Below, piece after piece: positions 1 through 8,905 of a stretch of DNA of 37,525 bases (position 1 is the stretch's first letter; every line of letters begins with the position of its first letter). Under the pieces are notes generated by a model. The model had not been told where the DNA came from. It did not search any database and saw nothing but the letters and a program-made list of their open reading frames with translations. The stretch is from Fidelibacterota bacterium. GTDB lineage: Bacteria > Fidelibacterota > Marinisomatia > Marinisomatales > TCS55. A program made the position numbers and the translations under genes. Where the stretch lies: assembly GCA_018674655.1 (NCBI GenBank), contig JABGZQ010000056.1, positions 1 through 37,525 on the forward strand. The letters run 5' to 3'.

Positions 1-2553
1 CATGTCGGTGTTTGGTATCCAGGATCTACTAGTGCGCCAGACTTGGTTGATAACTTGGATAATCAAGCTACCCCCTCTCCAGCCCAAGGCTGGAATTTTC
101 AATTGAGTGGCATTGGTATTGTACCCAGCGGCGGCCCCTATGAGGTAGAGGCCTTTTTCGATCAGAACAATAATGATATGCCCGACGGGGGCGAATTTCT
201 AGTGAACCTTGATAATATATATACGGATAACCAGGGATATGCTTATACGGAAATTGATTTAGGTGGCGGTGGCGGTGGCGGTACAGGCTCAAATCTTTCA
301 GTATCACTCACGGTTGACGGTGTTGCTGATGGCATTAATGGGCAGGTGTTCATTGATGTACATCGTAATAGTGACGAAACACTAATCCAAGGATTTCAAT
401 TTGGCGAAACCACACCTATAACAGATATACATAAGGAATTCAATGTTCAAGGTGTATCTGATGGTGAAACCGTTTACTTGATGGGATTGTACACTGATAA
501 TGATAATAACCATGTATTGCTTGCAGAAGGCCAATCAAATACATTCAACTGGCCCCCCTCAGGAGATATAGATCTTGTTCTTGAAAAAGGAACTTATTCA
601 GGATCATTGAAGGCAACTATCACGGTGAATGGTACCGATGAAAGCGGGAGTCTTTCATTCAGAATATTTCCTGAAGGCACAGTAATAACTGATGAGATGC
701 CTGATTTATTTGGAGCGATATATGGCTATGATGATTCAGAAGTATATTCTTCGCCGCCCAGCAATCAAGAGATAGAGATTATGGATCTACTAAATGATGT
801 AGACTTCGGTATTTATCCAATTGTGGTGTGGTATGATGTGGGTTTAGATACAGGATGGGATCCTGATGAAGATCCTTTTGCCCCTGGTCAATTAACCTTG
901 AGCAGTGGACAGGATGCGCAAGTATCCATTGGGCCACTTAATATATTACCTGGGCCCAACATTCAATCAGCAAATCTTACTGGACTTACGCCCAATGAAG
1001 GTGACGATCTTACAATCTCAGTTAATGTTACTGCCCATTCCGGCCCATTGGCTGGGGAAGTGGGAAGCGTTGATTTAATATATTATACAGGGTCAGGCAG
1101 TTTTGGTGGTATTGGATGCAATAGCTCAACTCCAGGAACATACGATTGCACAATACCTGGTAATAATATCACTAACGCTGGTTTAGTAATAGGAATCGAG
1201 GCGTTTGATCAATACGGTGCTTTAGCTTCAGGCGGGCGATATGATGTGGCTGTTCAATTTGACTCAATGTATGTTTCTTCCGTACCAGCAGAACGTTATA
1301 TCATGGTTTCTGTCCCCGCTAATCTATCCAATACTTCTATAAATGGTGTGGTTGGCGACGAATTAGGTGAAGCAGACCCGACAATTTGGCGTAGTTTTAA
1401 ATGGATTAATGGTGCATACCAGGAAAATGCTGGTAATCTCGCTTTAGGTTCAGCAGTATGGCTCATAAGTAAGGAAGGTGCTTCAATTAATACTAGCAAT
1501 GGTTATTCGACCGCGCTCCTAAGCGGAAAAACTATCAATCTTTCGAATGGATGGAACCAAGTGGGTAATCCTTATAATTTTCCAATTCAGTTAACGGATG
1601 ATTCCCAAGTTCAGCTATCGACCACAGTAGAACAAAAACTCTACCAATATTCTGGTGGTGAAAACTATACGGAGTCTACCATTATGCAGCCAGGTAGCGG
1701 CTACTGGATTTTTTCCTCTGGTAGTGGTACTATTAAAATAAATCCGATATTTGGATTTATTTCTAGCGATAAACAACTTGCTAGTAAAACAACTGTTGGT
1801 TGGAAGGCAACTATAGAGGTCGTAGCTGGGTTGCAAAGAGATAAAGTAACAGCCTTTGGACTTCACCCTGAAGCTTCTAATGGTTATGATAGGCGAGACT
1901 TTCATGAACCGCCTGTTATCGGGGAATATATTTCAGCATACTTCAAGCACCCTGAAGCAGGAAGCCTTAATGAGGATATTCGTCTAGAAGGAGAGGACTT
2001 ATATACTTGGCCACTAGCCATTGAAACTAACCAGCGTGGTATTGCCGAAATATCTATCCCGGATATTTATGGAATCCCAAATTATCTTGAAGTAAAACTG
2101 TATGATCCTGTATCTCGAATTGTTTACAATATGCGGAACGAGGCATCAATACGTATTACATCTCAAGGATCAGAATACCCTTATTATTTAGAACTGCTGG
2201 TGGGTTCTTCTGAACAAATTGAAGATCAATTGGACGCCATGGGTATCGTCCCAAGTACATTCGAATTGGCGCAGAATATACCGAACCCATTTAACCCGGT
2301 GACGAATATTCGTGTTTCTATTGTAGAAGAAGCGAATGTTACGCTGAAGGTATATAACCTACTTGGGGAAGAAATAAATACATTAGCCCTGAACCGGTCC
2401 CTAAGTAAAGGAAACCATCGGTTTATTTGGGCAGGTAAAGATGATAATGGGAATCCACTGCCTTCCGGAGTATATCTATATCGGATGGAAGTGAATTCTC
2501 CTCATGGCCATCAACTATATCAAAGCACGAAGAAAATGGTCTTAATGAAATAA
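1..2553 (+). CDS. Large secreted/surface protein with C-terminal FlgD-like sorting domain (5' partial)
   Basis: The reading frame is open from base 1, so the N-terminus lies outside the window; the internal TTG at 43 is not a credible start. About 850 residues are visible. The protein is rich in Asp, Gly, Asn and Ser, with beta-sandwich-like repeats and a run of seven glycines coded at 262-282. The C-terminal region (about 2250-2553) has the motif NIPNPFNPVTNI, then a FlgD/Ig-like fold (LKVYNLLGEE, GNPLPSGVYLYRMEV) and a basic tail ending KKMVLMK. This layout is common to proteins exported and anchored by type IX-like systems in the FCB group, so a cell-surface or extracellular location is inferred. 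No catalytic domain is recognised. The stop overlaps the next gene's start by one base (TAATG), so the two are probably cotranscribed. Confidence 0.85.
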   Translation, partial: HVGVWYPGSTSAPDLVDNLDNQATPSPAQGWNFQLSGIGIVPSGGPYEVEAFFDQNNNDMPDGGEFLVNLDNIYTDNQGYAYTEIDLGGGGGGGTGSNLSVSLTVDGVADGINGQVFIDVHRNSDETLIQGFQFGETTPITDIHKEFNVQGVSDGETVYLMGLYTDNDNNHVLLAEGQSNTFNWPPSGDIDLVLEKGTYSGSLKATITVNGTDESGSLSFRIFPEGTVITDEMPDLFGAIYGYDDSEVYSSPPSNQEIEIMDLLNDVDFGIYPIVVWYDVGLDTGWDPDEDPFAPGQLTLSSGQDAQVSIGPLNILPGPNIQSANLTGLTPNEGDDLTISVNVTAHSGPLAGEVGSVDLIYYTGSGSFGGIGCNSSTPGTYDCTIPGNNITNAGLVIGIEAFDQYGALASGGRYDVAVQFDSMYVSSVPAERYIMVSVPANLSNTSINGVVGDELGEADPTIWRSFKWINGAYQENAGNLALGSAVWLISKEGASINTSNGYSTALLSGKTINLSNGWNQVGNPYNFPIQLTDDSQVQLSTTVEQKLYQYSGGENYTESTIMQPGSGYWIFSSGSGTIKINPIFGFISSDKQLASKTTVGWKATIEVVAGLQRDKVTAFGLHPEASNGYDRRDFHEPPVIGEYISAYFKHPEAGSLNEDIRLEGEDLYTWPLAIETNQRGIAEISIPDIYGIPNYLEVKLYDPVSRIVYNMRNEASIRITSQGSEYPYYLELLVGSSEQIEDQLDAMGIVPSTFELAQNIPNPFNPVTNIRVSIVEEANVTLKVYNLLGEEINTLALNRSLSKGNHRFIWAGKDDNGNPLPSGVYLYRMEVNSPHGHQLYQSTKKMVLMK
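262..282 (+). repeat. Short GGTGGC tandem repeat coding poly-Gly
   Basis: Three and a half copies of the hexamer GGTGGC lie inside the surface-protein gene and encode seven consecutive glycines. The stretch is probably a flexible linker between domains. A hexameric unit would keep frame on slippage, so length variation among strains is possible. Confidence 0.7.
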
Positions 2554-3311
2554 TGAAAAAACTGTTTTTCATTGCATTCTGTCTGAGCACTTTTGCCTTT
2601 GGGCAAAAGGAATTTGGGAAGATCACTTTACCCCTTGGACGTGTTCAGGTGCAAAAGGGCGGAACGGGTGATTTTAAAAAGGCCATGCCGCGAATGCCTA
2701 TACACGAAAAGGATGTGGTTAAAACATTGGCTAAATCCCGTTGTGAAATTTCATTAGTGGGCGGCGGAAAGTTGCGAATTGGTCAGAATTCGGAATTGGA
2801 AATCACCGAAGCCAATGTGAAGCCTATGGAAAAGAATTTTGGCGCCACGTTAAAAAAAGGGGATGTTTGGGTGGCGGCCAAAGCGGCTTTTGGTGAAAAG
2901 AAAAATGTATCAGTCCGAACCCCAACAGCTGTGGCAGCTATCCGAGGAACAAAATACCGCGCTAAAGCCGGTCAGGACGAAAGTTCGGTATTGGTCTACG
3001 ACGGCAAGGTGGATGTGAATGCGGCCAAGAATGTAACGGAAGCCCGTAAAGACCAGTTGAAACAGGGTTTCCAGCCGGGTGGTGGAAAACCAAAATTTAC
3101 ATTGGGTCCTGTTACTGAAGTTAAGGCGCCAGATCAAGTCTCCGGTCCCTATGAAGTATCATTAGAAGATTGGGTGAGCCTAGTAGAAGGGATGCAAATC
3201 AACATTCGTAAGGATGGGAAATATTCTATGTTCAAATTTGATCAAGATGCGGACACAGGGCTTGATTTTGTAAAATGGAATAAAGAACAGGATGCCAAGG
3301 ATGGAAAATAG
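2553..3311 (+). CDS. FecR-domain protein, exported
   Basis: A 252-residue protein starting at the ATG that overlaps the previous stop by one base. Residues 1-18 (MKKLFFIAFCLSTFAFGQ) are a clear signal peptide, cleaved probably before the Gln. Residues about 45-155 form a FecR domain: a buried GGGKLRIGQNSELEI strand pair, then LKKGDVWV, SVRTPTAVAAIRGTKY and VLVYDGKVDV, the usual order of the family. The rest is charged and not recognised. FecR domains outside iron signalling are often found on periplasmic proteins beside CHASE2 cyclases, and a CHASE2 cyclase follows here after a terminator. A periplasmic sensing or scaffold role is inferred. No lipobox cysteine is visible at the cleavage site. 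Confidence 0.85.
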   Translation: MKKLFFIAFCLSTFAFGQKEFGKITLPLGRVQVQKGGTGDFKKAMPRMPIHEKDVVKTLAKSRCEISLVGGGKLRIGQNSELEITEANVKPMEKNFGATLKKGDVWVAAKAAFGEKKNVSVRTPTAVAAIRGTKYRAKAGQDESSVLVYDGKVDVNAAKNVTEARKDQLKQGFQPGGGKPKFTLGPVTEVKAPDQVSGPYEVSLEDWVSLVEGMQINIRKDGKYSMFKFDQDADTGLDFVKWNKEQDAKDGK

Positions 3312-3338
3312 GTGAACCAAAAAATAAATACCAAATTG

Positions 3339-3369
3339 GAGGTGTTAAGTTTTAACACCTCTTTTTTTT
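3339..3369 (+). terminator. Intrinsic terminator after FecR gene
   Basis: GAGGTGTTAA (3339-3348), a 3-base loop and TTAACACCTC (3352-3361) make a perfect 10-bp stem, followed directly by eight T (3362-3369). It lies 27 bases past the FecR stop and should end the surface-protein/FecR transcript. Confidence 0.92.
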
Positions 3370-3385
3370 ATAAATCCCCATCTGG

Positions 3386-3420
3386 CTTTGGGATCTTCCC
3401 CATTTTGGGGGAACCCAAAG
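3386..3420. other. Strong bulged hairpin in intergenic region
   Basis: CTTTGGG (3386-3392) pairs with CCCAAAG (3414-3420), and TTCCCC (3396-3401) with GGGGAA (3408-3413), giving 13 base pairs with a 3-base bulge (ATC). It is not followed by a T run on the plus strand, so it is not a plain terminator. It may be RNA structure in the cyclase leader or an intergenic repeat. Confidence 0.6.
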
Positions 3421-3446
3421 GGGATAAAAAAAATGGGAATAAAAAG

Positions 3447-3502
3447 CCTGTCTACCGCCTGCCTGAATGGGGAAGTCGGACAGGTCGCACCAGCGTAGGC
3501 AG
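3447..3502. other. Interleaved inverted repeats (possible pseudoknot) upstream of cyclase
   Basis: CCTGTC (3447-3452) matches GACAGG (3479-3484), and CTGCCT (3459-3464) matches AGGCAG (3497-3502). The two stems interleave, which is the topology of an H-type pseudoknot if both form in RNA. The cyclase start is 41 bases downstream. No known riboswitch class was recognised, and six-base stems may be chance. Confidence 0.3.
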
Positions 3503-3543
3503 AGAATCAAAAAATACGACGTATTATCGATCTTTAATATATA

Positions 3544-5856
3544 ATGTCTGATTTCTTAAAACGAATTGGTATTGGTGGTGCAATTGGATTGGGAGTCGCC
3601 ATCCTGGTTGGATGGGGATCCTATGAAGTCTCTTTTGTAAAATCTCTTTTAGATGGCTATGAATTTTTGTCTTATGATGGCCGTATGCGCGCCAGAACAG
3701 CCGGTGTAGAACAAATGTCCATAGAAGATGTGGTCATTGTAGATATTGACAATACGTCTGTCGCCCCACCAGAAGAAGGGGGATTGGGCCATTACTTTGA
3801 TTGGCCTCAAGCATATCACGGTCGATTAATCAATACTGTTTCTTCTGGCAATCCCGCAGCGCTCCTGTTTGATATTATCTTTGATAAAGAGAACACATTT
3901 AACTATGACTTGGTCAACGCACTTACATCAGAAAATGTGCCACAAAGAGAAGCCTTATCGGACGTAACTAATCAATATTTGGCAACCAATGATCCTTCAA
4001 TATTTTTAGAAGAAACCTATAATTCTCAAAAAGCCTACCATGCATTGGTTTTCGAAGAGGAAGATACGCTCAATTTTCTCTATAAAATGGATGCTGAACC
4101 GGAAGGCTATTATTATGAAAACCATATCATCCATGGCATATCAGAGGAAGCAAAGTCTAAACTCCCCAAAGCGGATCGGGTTGGAAACACATACGTAGAT
4201 TTATTATCTGCTGCAGTTGGGGCTGGGTCAGCGAATTTTCCTCAGGATGAAGATGGTATTATTCGCCGGTCTCCGACTGCTATTTATTTTGAAGGGCCAG
4301 ATCATGTATATCCCAGCCTCGTCATGTCAGCTGCCATTGATATTCTTGGTATTAAAAAGGATGGTGGATTCGATTATGATTTTGAAGATCAAGTTTTACG
4401 GCTGATTGATACAACCAATACTGTTGTCCGTGAAATTCCTATTGATGAGCATGGACGTATGTATGTGAATTACTACGGTCCATTTCAGACTTTCTATTAT
4501 TTACCCTACATGTATTGTTTTGACCCGGAAATGCTTCCCCCAGAATATTGGGAGGGAAAGGTGGCTTTTGTGGGTGCTTCTTTGCCAGGGTTGATGGATT
4601 TACGAAACACACCAGTTCAGGAAACATTTGCAGGTGTTGAAATTCATGCAAATGTGATGCAAAGTTTACTGAAAGGAGAATTTGTTCAGCCCAAACACCG
4701 GTCAGAGACATTTTGGGTAATAATATTCACCTGCATTGTATTGGGTATTGTTGTTAGTCTACCGGAAAAACCGTTATTTACCTTACCTGTTCCCATTGTC
4801 GGAGTTGTGGCGTGGATTTTATTCACATACAGTCAGTTTTTCTCATCGTTAATTATGTGGGAAATTGTACGACCGGCTTTGGCTATGATGGGGACTTATG
4901 GGGGTATATTCCTTTACAATTTTCTTATAGTGGAAAAAGATAAGCGATTTTTAAAGGATACATTCGGTGCTTATATATCTCCGGAGCTTATCGATCAGAT
5001 GTTTGATGCAAAAGAAGAACCATCTTTGGGCGGTAACGAAGGATATCATACTGCTTTCTTCACGGATATTCAGAGCTTCTCAGCTTTTTCAGAAAAATTA
5101 TCTGCCAGCGACTTAGTCGAGCTGTTGAATGATTATCTCACAGATATGACGGATATACTTTTGGAGAATAAAGGAACGTTAGATAAATATATCGGTGATG
5201 CGATTGTGGCATTTTATGGTGCCCCTGCCCCTGTGGATGACCATGAATACTGGGGATGTATTACGGCATTAAAAATGCAGGAGAGTTTGGATCAATTGCG
5301 AAAAAAATGGCAGAGCCAAGGAGATCGTTGGCCAGAGATCGTCCATCACATGCAAAATAGAATCGGTATTAATAGTGGGCCCATGGTTACGGGAAATATG
5401 GGATCAACCATGCGCATGAATTATACCATGATGGGAGATACAGTCAACTTGGCGGCGAGGTTGGAAGCATCAGCGAAACAATACGGTATTTATATTCAAG
5501 TCGCAGAAGAAACATATAAAGTCTGCAAAGATAAATTTATCTGGCGTGATTTAGATTATGTGATTGTGATGGGTAAATCAGAACCGGCTCAAGTGTTTGA
5601 ACTGATTGCTGAAAAAGGGGAAATGCCTCCAGGGTATGATAAACTATTAGATACATATCATGAAGCATTGGCTTTGTATCGAAGCCAAGAATGGGAAAAA
5701 GCAATCGAAGGATTTAAAGCGTCGGATAAGTTAGAGGATATGTTTCCGGGAAGAAAAACAAACCCAAGTCGTATTTATATTCCTCGATGCGAACATTACA
5801 GAGATAACCCTCCCGGCGATAATTGGGATGGTTCGTGGGCACTAACGAAAAAATAA
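3544..5856 (+). CDS. CHASE2-domain class III adenylate/guanylate cyclase
   Basis: A 770-residue membrane enzyme making a cyclic nucleotide, most likely cAMP. One N-terminal membrane segment (about 8-28) is followed by an extracytoplasmic CHASE2 sensor domain (about 40-375), three membrane segments (about 388-465), and a class III cyclase domain (about 495-670). Visible catalytic elements are the metal-binding Asp in FTDIQSF (about 505), the Asp in KYIGDAIVAF (about 550) with the preceding Lys expected to contact adenine, and the GDTVNLAARLE motif near 633 with the transition-state Asn and Arg. The C-terminal about 80 residues resemble a TPR-like helical pair (YHEALALYRSQEWEKAIEGF). Substrate choice between ATP and GTP is inferred from the Lys. 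It sits alone between two terminators, beside the FecR gene. Confidence 0.92.
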   Translation: MSDFLKRIGIGGAIGLGVAILVGWGSYEVSFVKSLLDGYEFLSYDGRMRARTAGVEQMSIEDVVIVDIDNTSVAPPEEGGLGHYFDWPQAYHGRLINTVSSGNPAALLFDIIFDKENTFNYDLVNALTSENVPQREALSDVTNQYLATNDPSIFLEETYNSQKAYHALVFEEEDTLNFLYKMDAEPEGYYYENHIIHGISEEAKSKLPKADRVGNTYVDLLSAAVGAGSANFPQDEDGIIRRSPTAIYFEGPDHVYPSLVMSAAIDILGIKKDGGFDYDFEDQVLRLIDTTNTVVREIPIDEHGRMYVNYYGPFQTFYYLPYMYCFDPEMLPPEYWEGKVAFVGASLPGLMDLRNTPVQETFAGVEIHANVMQSLLKGEFVQPKHRSETFWVIIFTCIVLGIVVSLPEKPLFTLPVPIVGVVAWILFTYSQFFSSLIMWEIVRPALAMMGTYGGIFLYNFLIVEKDKRFLKDTFGAYISPELIDQMFDAKEEPSLGGNEGYHTAFFTDIQSFSAFSEKLSASDLVELLNDYLTDMTDILLENKGTLDKYIGDAIVAFYGAPAPVDDHEYWGCITALKMQESLDQLRKKWQSQGDRWPEIVHHMQNRIGINSGPMVTGNMGSTMRMNYTMMGDTVNLAARLEASAKQYGIYIQVAEETYKVCKDKFIWRDLDYVIVMGKSEPAQVFELIAEKGEMPPGYDKLLDTYHEALALYRSQEWEKAIEGFKASDKLEDMFPGRKTNPSRIYIPRCEHYRDNPPGDNWDGSWALTKK

Positions 5857-5924
5857 ATCAAAAATGATAATTCCTGTTTCAAGTTTCCTAAAAAGGTAAG
5901 AATTTCAGTTATGGATATTTTTAC

Positions 5925-5963
5925 AACGGCCGTCCTTTTGTTAAAGGGCGGCCGTTTTTTTTT
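5925..5963 (+). terminator. Intrinsic terminator between cyclase gene and carA
   Basis: AACGGCCG (5925-5932) pairs with CGGCCGTT (5949-5956), extended by TCCTTT/AAAGGG (one G-U pair) to a 14-bp stem with a 4-base loop, followed by a run of nine T (5955-5963). It lies 68 bases after the cyclase stop and 45 bases before carA. Confidence 0.92.
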
Positions 5964-6007
5964 AACTTTTAATCCTCTTCCATTTGAAAATCCTTGGGTC
6001 CTTTTGA

Positions 6008-7105
6008 ATGATTAATCAGGAAAAAGCCATTTTACTTCTTGAAGACGGCCGATCATTTACTGGTAAAGCATTTGGATATCTTGGTGAAACAACGGGTGAA
6101 GTCTGTTTTAATACCGGCATGACCGGTTATCAGGAAATATTAACAGACCCATCTTATTGCAAGCAAATCGTCACTATGACGACACCTCACATTGGGAATT
6201 ATGGAATAAACCCTGAAGATGTTGAATCAAACCATATTCAAGTTGCCGGATTTGTTATTAAAGAAGAAACTGACATCCCATCCAACTGGCGATCTACGCA
6301 ACCTATCGGAGAATACCTTAAAGAACAAAAAATAGTGGGTATCCAAGGAATTGATACGCGAGCGCTCACCCGGCATATCCGTGATAATGGTGCGATGAAT
6401 GGCATAATATCAACGGTGGATACCCAAATTGAATCTTTAATAAAGAAGCTTAAAAATGCGCCCCAAATGGCAGGACTAGATTTGGCCAAAGACGTAACCT
6501 GTAAAGCCGCCTATAAATGGAATGAAATAGAAAAAAAACAATTTAAAGTGGCCGCCATCGATTTTGGAATAAAACATAATATTTTACGATTATTGGAAAG
6601 TAACGATTGTGACACGACAGTATTTCCAGCAAATGTCACCTCAAAAGAAATAATGGACTTTAACCCGGATGGTGTGTTTTTAAGTAATGGTCCCGGAGAT
6701 CCATCTGCAGTGACTTATGGCATTAGAATGGTGAAAGATATTTTAGGAAAGAAACCCATATTTGGAATTTGTCTTGGACATCAAATATTAGCATTAGCAT
6801 TGGGCGCTAAAACATTCAAATTAAAATTCGGACATCGTGGATGTAATCACCCTGTGAAAAATATAAATTCAGGGAAAGTGGAAATCACAAGCCAAAACCA
6901 TGGATTTGCCGTGGATTTAGATTCGCTTCCACCCAACGTGGAAGCAACACATGTGAATTTAAATGACAATACTTCTGAGGGGATTCGATGCACAGACTTA
7001 CCTGCATTCTCTGTGCAGTATCATCCGGAATCCAGTCCCGGTCCTCATGATAGCCGTTATCTATTTCAACAATTTATAGAACTAATGAAAAGCAAAAACA
7101 CATGA
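6008..7105 (+). CDS. carA: Carbamoyl-phosphate synthase small (glutaminase) subunit
   Basis: A 365-residue CarA, normal length. It hydrolyses glutamine and channels ammonia to CarB for carbamoyl phosphate, shared by arginine and pyrimidine synthesis. The N-terminal CPSase small-chain domain (about 5-140: LEDGRSFTGKAFG, TGMTGYQEILTDPSYCKQIV, IQGIDTRALTRHIRD) precedes a class I glutaminase domain (about 180-360) with the nucleophile Cys255 in GICLGHQ and the His/Glu of QYHPESSPGPHD. The ATG at 6008 begins at the canonical N-terminus; no strong SD is visible. carB is not adjacent but 2.5 kb downstream, beyond an ABC exporter and a LolA-like gene on the same strand with minimal gaps. Confidence 0.97.
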   Translation: MINQEKAILLLEDGRSFTGKAFGYLGETTGEVCFNTGMTGYQEILTDPSYCKQIVTMTTPHIGNYGINPEDVESNHIQVAGFVIKEETDIPSNWRSTQPIGEYLKEQKIVGIQGIDTRALTRHIRDNGAMNGIISTVDTQIESLIKKLKNAPQMAGLDLAKDVTCKAAYKWNEIEKKQFKVAAIDFGIKHNILRLLESNDCDTTVFPANVTSKEIMDFNPDGVFLSNGPGDPSAVTYGIRMVKDILGKKPIFGICLGHQILALALGAKTFKLKFGHRGCNHPVKNINSGKVEITSQNHGFAVDLDSLPPNVEATHVNLNDNTSEGIRCTDLPAFSVQYHPESSPGPHDSRYLFQQFIELMKSKNT

Positions 7106-7163
7106 TTGCAGATTTATCAATAATTAAAAACGTCCATAACCGCCATGTATCGATGATTATAAA

Positions 7164-8069
7164 ATGATACTTGAAACCAAAAATCTGACAAAAACATTCG
7201 GCCTCCGAAAAGCAGTGAATGCTCTGAATCTGGAGATCCCGAATGGGTCGGTCTATGGATTTTTAGGCCCAAATGGCAGTGGAAAATCCACAACCATTCG
7301 AATGATGACAGCGTTGATTTCACCCGATCAAGGTGAGGTATTAATTAATGGACAATCAGTACAAAAATTGGGTAATAAAGCATTGTTGAGCGTCGGGGCA
7401 CTCATAGAAAGAGCAGATTTTCATAAGCATCTTTCAGGTGAAACAAATCTTAAAATGTTAGCCCGTATGGATGGCACAGATGAATCTCGGGTTCAGGTTG
7501 TATTAAATCGAACAGGATTAGGAGAACGGGGAAAAGATAAGGTTAAAACTTATTCTCAAGGGATGAAGCAGCGGTTGGGTATTGCACAAGCCATATTATC
7601 CAACCCAAAATTGTTAATATTAGATGAGCCTACCAATGGTCTTGACCCACAAGGGATGAAAGAAGTGAGAGATTTGGTCCGTGAATTAGCGGCAGAAGGA
7701 ATTACCATTTTTATTTCATCTCATTTATTAGATGAAGTTCAAAAAATATGTTCTCACGTAGCTATGATTAGTCAGGGGGAATTGAAAACGGCAGGCCCCA
7801 TTGAGGTATTACTTAAAAACTCAGATTTACTGGTGACGGAAATCCATGTGGACCCAATTGCACCAGCAATCAAACTATTATCGACCCAAAGCTGGATCCA
7901 TCGATGTGAAGAAAAAAATGGGTTATTAAATGTTGGGGTTAGCCTTGATAAAATATCAGACTTAATCCAGTTGCTGGTTCAAAATAATTTTCAGGTTTCT
8001 GCTGTTATACCTCGCACCAGCTTAGAAGATGTATTTCTATCTAAAGTAGGAGAGGAAAGCCAAATCTAA
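7164..8069 (+). CDS. ABC transporter ATP-binding protein
   Basis: A 301-residue single-domain ABC ATPase of the CcmA/NatA/GldA kind that powers export or membrane remodelling. Walker A is GPNGSGKST (about 36-44), the signature is YSQGMKQRLG, Walker B with catalytic Glu is LLILDEPTNGLDP, and the switch His is in FISSHLLDE. About 80 C-terminal residues form the usual extra domain of this family. It overlaps the following permease by one base (TAATG), which identifies the partner. Substrate is unknown. It lies inside the carA-carB interval, 58 bases after carA. Confidence 0.93.
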   Translation: MILETKNLTKTFGLRKAVNALNLEIPNGSVYGFLGPNGSGKSTTIRMMTALISPDQGEVLINGQSVQKLGNKALLSVGALIERADFHKHLSGETNLKMLARMDGTDESRVQVVLNRTGLGERGKDKVKTYSQGMKQRLGIAQAILSNPKLLILDEPTNGLDPQGMKEVRDLVRELAAEGITIFISSHLLDEVQKICSHVAMISQGELKTAGPIEVLLKNSDLLVTEIHVDPIAPAIKLLSTQSWIHRCEEKNGLLNVGVSLDKISDLIQLLVQNNFQVSAVIPRTSLEDVFLSKVGEESQI

Positions 8070-8905
8070 TGCTGGGTTTAATTCAAAATGAATTATTAAT
8101 CATTATCGGACGGTGGCGAAGTTATATAGGATTTATTGGTATTTCGATTTTGATGCCACTCATATTGTGGGGGTTTTCTGTGGGCGGAGAAGAACTCCAC
8201 CAAGATTATGCTAAGGAATTGGGAGGTACTTTTATGGTCGTGGGTTCCATAATTAATTCATTTTTGGCCACCTACGTTATCATGAATACTTTATGGATCC
8301 ATATCCCGTTTTTAGTCACATTAGCCGCAGGCGATTCTGTAGCGGCAGACGGGGCCAATGGAATTTTCAGAATTACACTTACCCGATCAGTAAGCCGGTT
8401 TAAAATTTTGGTATCCAAATTATTGGCCAGTTATATCTATACAGCAACACTGCTCATTTTCTGTGCATTTTGGAGTTTGGGTATTGGGAGCTTTGTATTG
8501 GGGACGGGAGATTTGATTGTCATTAATAATGGGATATTAATATTGGATGAATCCCAAGCATGGGTACGAATGGCATTTTCATTTTCTCTTGCAATTTTTG
8601 TTATGTGTATGGTTGCCACACTTTGTTTTATGTTTTCGACCATGGTTAGTAATGCGGTTGGTCCAATTATTGGAACCATGTTTCTAATTATAATAGGGTA
8701 TATGATTATAGGGATTCCGCTAGAAATATTTGAGAAAATCGAACCATATGTTTTTGTGAAGTATTTCAATGTCTGGTGGGATGCATTCAAAGATCCAATA
8801 CCATGGGGAGAAATTGGCAAGAAACTTGGCATACTTGGAATTTATTTGGTCGTTTGTTTTGGGATTGCCACATATGTGTTCTTAAAGAAGGATATTAAAT
8901 CGTGA
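8069..8905 (+). CDS. ABC-2 type transporter permease
   Basis: A 278-residue polytopic membrane protein with about six hydrophobic segments (roughly 20-38, 53-78, 115-147, 168-190, 193-222 and 252-274). This spacing, and a short cytoplasmic stretch resembling the coupling region (GANGIFRITLTRSVSRFKILVSKLLASY), match ABC-2 permeases. It starts by overlapping the ATPase stop by one base and ends with a 4-base overlap (GTGA) with the next gene, so the three are translationally coupled. The transported substrate cannot be told from sequence. Confidence 0.9.
   Translation: MLGLIQNELLIIIGRWRSYIGFIGISILMPLILWGFSVGGEELHQDYAKELGGTFMVVGSIINSFLATYVIMNTLWIHIPFLVTLAAGDSVAADGANGIFRITLTRSVSRFKILVSKLLASYIYTATLLIFCAFWSLGIGSFVLGTGDLIVINNGILILDESQAWVRMAFSFSLAIFVMCMVATLCFMFSTMVSNAVGPIIGTMFLIIIGYMIIGIPLEIFEKIEPYVFVKYFNVWWDAFKDPIPWGEIGKKLGILGIYLVVCFGIATYVFLKKDIKS

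Noticed and set aside
3312-3551. 79-codon ORF between the FecR and cyclase genes
   Set aside because: It begins with a GTG right after the FecR stop, reads through the perfect terminator and hairpin, overlaps the cyclase start and has no recognisable protein features; it is best seen as spacer.
4439-4711. Antisense ORFs of 60-150 codons inside the cyclase, carB and gcvP genes
   Set aside because: They lie opposite well-supported coding sequence, carry no domain or start signal, and reflect chance open frames.
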